Below, piece after piece: positions 58,379 to 64,000 of a stretch of DNA of 64,000 bases. The translations under genes and the position numbers were made by a program. The notes below the pieces were generated by a model. It did not search any database, was not told the origin of the DNA, and saw only the letters and a program-made list of their open reading frames with translations. The stretch comes from Pterobdella sp. o SKG-2022 (Eukaryota > Annelida > Clitellata > Hirudinida > Piscicolidae). The stretch spans positions 1,395,870 through 1,459,869 of the forward strand of contig OZ038324.1 of assembly GCA_964035795.1 (NCBI GenBank), written 5' to 3'. Position 1 is the first letter of the stretch. Every line of letters starts with the position of its first letter.

Positions 58379-61224
58379 AGTTTGGCCTTCTCAATCCCCG
58401 TTCCACTCGCAACAAATCCACTCTTATCCTGGACGCGATCTCCACTCACTGTTTCGATATCCTTGCATTGACTGAAACGTGGATCCCGGAAGATGCTGAC
58501 AATGTCACAAAATACGACATTGTTCCCCCAGGTTACCATGTTCTACATTCTCATCGTTCTAGTGGAAAGCGTGGTGGTGGTATTTCTTTGATTTCCTCCA
58601 ACTCCGTTAACCTGACACTTGTAAAATCTGAAATACACTCTTCCTTTGAAGCATTAACTGCCCAAGCCTCTTTCCTAACACGTTCCTTAACCATTTCTGT
58701 TATTTACCGCCCTCCTAACTCAAGTAATTTTATTCGTGAACTCACAGCTCATCTTTATTTTCTTTCTTCGACATTCAATCATTTCATAATGGCTGGAGAT
58801 TTTAATACCCCTAATTGTCATCATCTTGATAATCCCCTTAATATTCTTTTGCGAGAGCACGGTTTGACGCAGCATATTAACTTTCCAACTCACAGGCTTG
58901 GCAATACTCTCGATCTTGTTATCACACCGGCTTCTCTCTCTCATCTTATTTCTGACCCTGTCAGCGAAATTTTTGAATCTGATCATTTCCTTATTTCGTG
59001 CCGTCTTAACCTCGTACGGCCCCACCTTTCACCTCATCGTGTCACTTCTCGGTCTTTCAGGAATCTCAACTTGGCCGGCTTTGGAAAGGATGTCAATTTT
59101 ATAAGCGATTTACTTATTAATTCTCCAATCTCTAAGGTTGATGACTTTGTTAGTTCCATGGACAAATTGTTTCTTTCGCTGATGAATACTCATGCTCCTT
59201 TATGCAGTCATACTTTTCGCCCCAGCTTGCATTCACACTTTCATCTGTCTGAAAATGCTCTCTCTGCCAAACGCCGAAGAAGGAAAATCGAGAGACAGAT
59301 ATCCAGTCTCCAAAAGCTTTGTGTGCAAGTCCCCGATGATCTTTTACAGGAATTCCGTATTTCACGTAAACTCGCCCGCGCCGCCATTAACAAGTCACGT
59401 GCTGATTATCTTAATCTATCGCTATCTTCAGCGACACCTAACTCCAAAGCCTTTTGGAAAACGGCGAACTCCATACTTCACAGGTCTCCTCCACTTCCTC
59501 CACGGACTTCTGCGGAATATGATCTTTTTGTTGAAAACTTTAGCGCTTTTTTCAAGACTAAGATTGAGTTGATTCATAGCTCGTTACCGATCACTAATCT
59601 TCCCTGTCAGCTCTCCTTAACTGACAGTGATCAATCAAATCTCTCATTTTTCTCACCTCCTAGTGTTGACGAAATCATCAAATTGATCAATTCTCTCCCA
59701 AATAAATCCTCACCTTTAGATATAACCCCTGTTTTCCTGCTGAAGCAGTTTTCCGGCATCTTCGCCTCCATTATATGCAAACTTTCGGCTCTTTCCTTTT
59801 CACAGGGTATTTTTCCAACTTCATTCAAAACGGCGCAGATAACCCCTTTACTGAAAAAATATAATCTAGACCCCATGCAACCATCCAATTATCGTCCAAT
59901 TTCAAACCTCAGCACCATCTCAAAGATCTTAGAAAGGGTTGTTCTCAAGAGATTATCCTCTCATGTTTCTGTACTGCGTAACTTCAACCTTTTCCAGTCG
60001 GCGTATCGCTCACATCACTCAACGGAAACTGCGCTTTTGTACATCACTGACAGCCTCCGCAATATCTGTGCTACCGGGTCTGCGGCCGTCTTAGTGTCTT
60101 TAGATATTTCAGCAGCTTTTGACACCATTAATCATCCAAATATGCTGCATATCCTTGAAGTCTACTTTCACATTTCTGGCATTGCTTTATCCTGGTTTCA
60201 GTCCTATCTTTCCGAACGCAAGCAATTTGTTAAGATAAGCTGCTCTTCTTCTACCCCTGTCTCCCTTCGTTTTGGTGTTCCTCAAGGTTCTGTTCTTGGG
60301 CCCATACTCTTTTCTCTTTATACTTCTCCTATTAGCGAGATCATACAGAAGCACGACGTTCTATATCATCAGTTTGCTGATGATATTACCCTCTTTACAG
60401 GCGCCTCCTACCTTGATCCTCATCCCAGCCTCACTAAGATATCTGAATGCATCACTGAGCTCAATCTTTGGTTTTCTAACAATCACCTCATGTTGAATCC
60501 TAACAAAAGCGAAGTGATGTTTGTCGGCAGTCCCATACTCCTTTCCAAATCCAATCTTCCCACTGAAGTAATCTTTGACGGCACTACTCTTTCCGTAACG
60601 TCCAAACTGAAGATACTAGGTGTAACTCTTGATTCTAGACTCAACTTTACACACTTTGTCTCTCAGATCATACAATCATCCAACTTTCATCTCCATGCGA
60701 TCAGACAGGCACGCAAGTTCCTACCCTCTGACACTGCCGTTGCTCTGATCATCTCTTTAGTTCTTTCAAGGATTGATTACTGTAACTCTCTTCTTTGTCG
60801 ACTCCCGAACTGTCTTATTTCTAAGTTGCAATCTCTCCAAAATCGCGCTGCTAAAACCGCTCTTCAAGCCGACTACTATTCTTCATCTCACACCTGTCTT
60901 GATCGCCTCCATTGGCTGCCGGTCGTACTAAGAGCCCAGTTCAAGTTGCTATGGCTCACGGCTAACATCTTATATTTTAATCAGCCGGCTTATTTATATG
61001 ACCGTCTTTCCATTAGACAGACTCCTGAGTCTCTCAGGTCTTCCAACTCTGGTTTATGCCTACATCAGCCTGTCTCTTCTAAACCTTTCTTACATCGCTC
61101 CTTCTCGCATATTGCCCCTCACTTATGGAACTCTCTTCCACTTAATGTCCGTCTTTCACCTTCTCTTAAAATTTTTCGCAAGCGTTTAAAAACGCATCTT
61201 TATAGCCAAATTTCTTTCTCATAG
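58348..61224 (+). CDS. LINE ORF2: endonuclease-reverse transcriptase, 958 aa, uninterrupted
   Basis: The apurinic-type endonuclease (about residues 10-220) has 'ALTETWIP' near 40, 'AGDFNTP' near 149 and 'SDHFLIS' near 211. Reverse transcriptase (about 480-760) has 'YRPISNLSTISKILERVV', 'SLDISAAFDTINH' near 585, 'GVPQGSVLGPILFSLY' near 642 and the catalytic 'QFADDITLFTG' near 675. The C-terminus has 'SLQNRAAKTAL', 'LHWLPVVLRAQFKLL' and 'HLWNSLPLNVR', typical of the CR1/L2 superfamily. All visible catalytic residues are present. The first ATG is used, but translation may begin slightly upstream. Confidence 0.92.
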   Translation: MHPQNPSPFVKFGLLNPRSTRNKSTLILDAISTHCFDILALTETWIPEDADNVTKYDIVPPGYHVLHSHRSSGKRGGGISLISSNSVNLTLVKSEIHSSFEALTAQASFLTRSLTISVIYRPPNSSNFIRELTAHLYFLSSTFNHFIMAGDFNTPNCHHLDNPLNILLREHGLTQHINFPTHRLGNTLDLVITPASLSHLISDPVSEIFESDHFLISCRLNLVRPHLSPHRVTSRSFRNLNLAGFGKDVNFISDLLINSPISKVDDFVSSMDKLFLSLMNTHAPLCSHTFRPSLHSHFHLSENALSAKRRRRKIERQISSLQKLCVQVPDDLLQEFRISRKLARAAINKSRADYLNLSLSSATPNSKAFWKTANSILHRSPPLPPRTSAEYDLFVENFSAFFKTKIELIHSSLPITNLPCQLSLTDSDQSNLSFFSPPSVDEIIKLINSLPNKSSPLDITPVFLLKQFSGIFASIICKLSALSFSQGIFPTSFKTAQITPLLKKYNLDPMQPSNYRPISNLSTISKILERVVLKRLSSHVSVLRNFNLFQSAYRSHHSTETALLYITDSLRNICATGSAAVLVSLDISAAFDTINHPNMLHILEVYFHISGIALSWFQSYLSERKQFVKISCSSSTPVSLRFGVPQGSVLGPILFSLYTSPISEIIQKHDVLYHQFADDITLFTGASYLDPHPSLTKISECITELNLWFSNNHLMLNPNKSEVMFVGSPILLSKSNLPTEVIFDGTTLSVTSKLKILGVTLDSRLNFTHFVSQIIQSSNFHLHAIRQARKFLPSDTAVALIISLVLSRIDYCNSLLCRLPNCLISKLQSLQNRAAKTALQADYYSSSHTCLDRLHWLPVVLRAQFKLLWLTANILYFNQPAYLYDRLSIRQTPESLRSSNSGLCLHQPVSSKPFLHRSFSHIAPHLWNSLPLNVRLSPSLKIFRKRLKTHLYSQISFS

Positions 61225-61316
61225 CCCTTCTGATTAGAACAGCGCCTCTGCAGCAAACCTAGTTTGCAAACTGCGCGCCCTACAAATAAAAATAATAATA
61301 ATAATAATAATAATGC

Positions 61317-61345
61317 TCTACCAGCTGAGCTATACGGGCCGACAA
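61317..61345 (-). mobile_element. tRNA-like head of the split SINE
   Basis: Read on the minus strand, 'gggcccgtatagctc'-type sequence contains a near-perfect pol III A box: 'tagctcagctggtagagc' is the inverse of 61,315-61,332. It completes the SINE whose body is at 57,843-58,003. It is not a functional tRNA gene, since no anticodon arm follows. Confidence 0.75.
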
Positions 61346-62069
61346 CAGAAAATAAATAGTGGATTTAAAGTAACAGACATGTAAACAAAATAATAATAAA
61401 CACAATTGTTTGTGAAATCTCTCCCAGTTTTATTAAAAATAAAAGTTCGCCCTTGCTAAGTTTTTGACAAAACCTGGTAGTTTCAATCCCACTAACCTAC
61501 CTTAAACCTCATCTGTTCATGAAATCAAGATGTGCATTCAATTTATAATTTTTTGTCTGTTCTGCATATTCCTTGTGAAATAATCAACTCAGTTTATAAT
61601 TCTTCACAGACATCCTGTATCAATGTTCAGTTTCATACAAAGATTTTTTTTAAAAAACTAGTTAATTGTGCATTAAAACAGACTTAAATAAGATCTCAAT
61701 AAGAAATATGCATACAACTCAAAGCTCTCATAACAATGTAATTTAAAACAAAACTAAATGAGTTTATTTTTAAGATTCCAGCAATAAAGCTACCTCTTGT
61801 TAGTGGAAACATCGTATAAAAAGTGCAGGGTTGATGCTACGAATAGAAATAAAAAATTAGATTTCAACCTACATTTTTGTTAATTTACCGAGATTTTTTT
61901 GAAGTAAAAAGAAAGTTAAGAACTACAGAAAAAATTTGTAGAAAGAAACATGAACCAAGCCAGACAAAAACTTTGACAAAATATTTGCACGCAATGAAAT
62001 AAGGGTTAAAGCATGTAGACATCGTTTAATTCAAACGAAATAAAAAAAAATTGCAAAATATAAAAAAAT
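61346..62069. other. Spacer, no gene seen
   Basis: AT-rich sequence without supported exons, downstream of the SLC6 stop codon. It probably contains that gene's 3' UTR. Confidence 0.45.
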
Positions 62070-63813
62070 TTATAAAAGAGGAATGGAGCTAATTTCTTTT
62101 TCTCTATAGACTGGTTCATCTGCAACATATGGTCGACAAACTTGCTTGATTCGCTGAGAATCAAAAAATTATTACTATTATTTGAATCTTATTTTGAAGT
62201 TTGAGAGATATCAATAGAATGTTCAAAAAACCAACATCTGGAAAGGACCCCGGAGTTTTGATCAAGATGTTGATTGCAGCAGCAGGGATAAAAAACAAGG
62301 TAGCTAACATGATGCACCAACCAATCACAAGACTCCAAAATGGGTACACGTAGTTTTTGTATGATAGACTCTCATAAAAAACTATTGCCAAAATATTTTT
62401 GCCCTGGCGAACAATTGGGAACAAGTAAACGAAAGTTTAAATACTCTTTTGTAAGATTTGTGTTACGTTTTTTGATCTCATTCCTATCTTTTTAAATTTT
62501 TTAAATTATATGCACGAATGAGTAAGAAAAAAAAATTTGAATCAACATACCAGACAAGCTACTGGAATTACAACCAACCAACACCATTTCCACCATCTCC
62601 CAATCTTGAACCCCAGCATATGCTCCAAAGCTTTCATGAATCGGTTCACTCCTGTGTGTGTTACCAAAAATTTTAAAATCCAAGAAAGCTTCAGAATTAA
62701 TGAATTAAAAGAAAATGATATTTCGTAACCAAATATTTATAAAAAATAGCTTGATACATACCATATCCGTAAGAAATGGCAATACACTCAAAAAAGACGA
62801 CGAGGGTAAGGGTTATACCAGATGCTGTAAAGTGATTGAACAGCTCAAACACGTATATTCCTGCCTGTCACATAACAGTTTAAAAACATTTGAACTTCAA
62901 TGAAGAATACAAGACTCGATTTAAAATTGAAACCTGGTTAGTCATGGTCAAGCCCGAAAAAAAGAAAAAAGTGCAGAAAAACAGAACCACTAAAACTCTT
63001 CTCTTTTGAGGCCAATAATCCACCAGGGCTGTGATAAAAGCTTCAACGCCGCAAATCTTTAGGATTTGATAAACTTTTGTTTTATTTAGAACTTATGCTT
63101 TTTTAAAATCTTTTTATTCGACAAGGAATAAAATTTCAATAATTCAGACGTTTTTATATATAAAATAATTGAAACATTTACTTGAGCGCTAAAACCAACA
63201 AAAAAAAGACAGAGAAAGAAAAGAGTGGACCACACGGGACTCAAGGGCATCTGAGCAAGGGCTGAAGGGTAAATAAGAAACACTAAGCCGGGTCCTGTGC
63301 AGTTTTGAAAGATAAAGTGATATGGTGATGTAAATTGAAATTTATTCAATTTTTATCAAAGTTTATTTCAAGGGAACAAGCTAAATATTCGTCCCAGTCG
63401 TATGTGCTTTTATAACACAACTATTTCTAGATGGAATTTAAAAAAAAATTGATTCTTATCAAATTAACAATACTTTTTAAAAATCAATTATTTGAAACCT
63501 GAATCAGCAAAATCTTTCACCAGCTTTCCCTGCTGCTTAGCCATGAATCCTAGCACTGAAAAAATAACCAATCCCGAGAAGATGCTTGTGAATGAGTTAA
63601 TGGCTGCTATCACCAACGTATCTCTGTCAAATTCAGTTGTTTTAATATCTTTCCAACATTGAAAATGTCTAATTTTTGTTTCATACAAAGCCCATTTAAT
63701 TCAACCTCATGACATTGTTGTGATATGGGTTGTAGCTTCCCAGAGCTATTTGAGCACCGATCCCTATGGCATACGAGTACAGTATCTGAGTCAGTGCATC
63801 ACTCCAAATCTAG
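62070..63813 (-). CDS. SLC6 family Na+/Cl- dependent transporter, C-terminal half; 5' end outside window
   Basis: SLC6 carriers import amines, amino acids or GABA with sodium and chloride. Exons from the right: about 63,687-63,813, 63,500-63,625, 63,180-63,290, 62,933-63,060, 62,762-62,873, 62,552-62,660, 62,225-62,403, and 62,070-62,155 with stop at 62,070. They encode about TM6 onward: '[20 protein letters not shown]' with '[12 protein letters not shown]', '[20 protein letters not shown]', '[20 protein letters not shown]', '[20 protein letters not shown]', '[20 protein letters not shown]', '[13 protein letters not shown]' and '[17 protein letters not shown]'. The cytoplasmic tail is short. 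The substrate cannot be told without TM1-TM3, which lie beyond the right edge. Confidence 0.93.
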
Positions 63814-64000
63814 TTTGAAACAAAATTTTTATAAGAATTTCTATGATCATTGTTCTAACTATCGGATTATCTTCATCAAGACTTTGTGGGTACTTCTAAG
63901 CTTCTAAATAGGTTAAGACCTATCATTATCTACTTTATAGTTTTTGATTATTATTTCTAGCAAGAATAAAATCAATTAATTGACATTTTTGTTAATTCTA

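Larger units (their letters stand above)
58004..61316 (+). mobile_element. CR1/L2-like LINE with intact ORF2, inserted in SINE
   Basis: The element is 3.3 kb, truncated within ORF1 at the left and ending in an AAT-repeat tail (61,290-61,314). 'tctacc' at 57,998-58,003 and 61,317-61,322 is a likely short target duplication. ORF2 is free of stops and frameshifts, unlike every other LINE here, so the insertion is young. Without a 5' end and full ORF1 this copy is probably not autonomous. Confidence 0.9.

Noticed and set aside
61315..61345. tRNA gene
   Set aside because: An A box is present, but the rest of the cloverleaf is missing and the same sequence heads a dispersed SINE.

Overview
This is animal nuclear DNA, not prokaryotic. 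It is AT-rich, its genes are split by many short GT-AG introns, and it carries microsatellites and many LINE, SINE and fold-back repeats. The gene set is metazoan: a type IV collagen with 7S and NC1 domains, a DLG-type MAGUK, an SLC6 transporter, SACM1L, VRK1 and BOP1, plus an intron-bearing universal stress protein. Universal stress proteins are absent from vertebrates and insects, so an invertebrate is likely, perhaps an early-branching one (cnidarian, ctenophore or sponge). I cannot place it further from sequence alone.

Layout. 1-4.5 kb is a pile-up of broken non-LTR retrotransposon pieces. 4.7-11.29 kb (-) holds the N-terminal half of BOP1, with a 3.6 kb LINE in one intron; its WD40 exons must lie left of the window. 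11.40-12.11 kb (+) is an unidentified 234-codon ORF starting 117 bp from the BOP1 start. 12.56-17.79 kb (+) is a DLG-like gene whose visible exons encode only SH3, HOOK and guanylate-kinase domains. 18.81-23.37 kb (-) is a complete SACM1L, convergent with DLG and head-to-head with VRK1 (24.68-27.97 kb, +). 28.1-29.2 kb is LINE debris. 29.8-30.55 kb (-) is a four-exon universal stress protein gene. 31-33.3 kb is a broken retroelement, and 34.0-37.3 kb (-) is a near-full-length decayed LINE. 39.3-53.5 kb (-) is a complete type IV collagen gene. 53.5-57.8 kb is low-complexity spacer with LINE tails. 58.0-61.3 kb (+) is a LINE with an uninterrupted 958-codon ORF2, inserted into a tRNA-derived SINE. 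62.07 kb to the right edge (-) is the C-terminal half of an SLC6 transporter.

The host genes show no functional cluster: ribosome assembly, cell polarity scaffolding, ER phosphoinositide turnover, a nuclear kinase, stress response, basement membrane and solute transport. What links them is structure. Their introns are the landing sites for the repeats, and several introns or splice acceptors are made of microsatellite DNA. The most unusual repeats are near-palindromic elements of about 190-207 bp flanked by 11-12 bp direct repeats, with one unpaired end.
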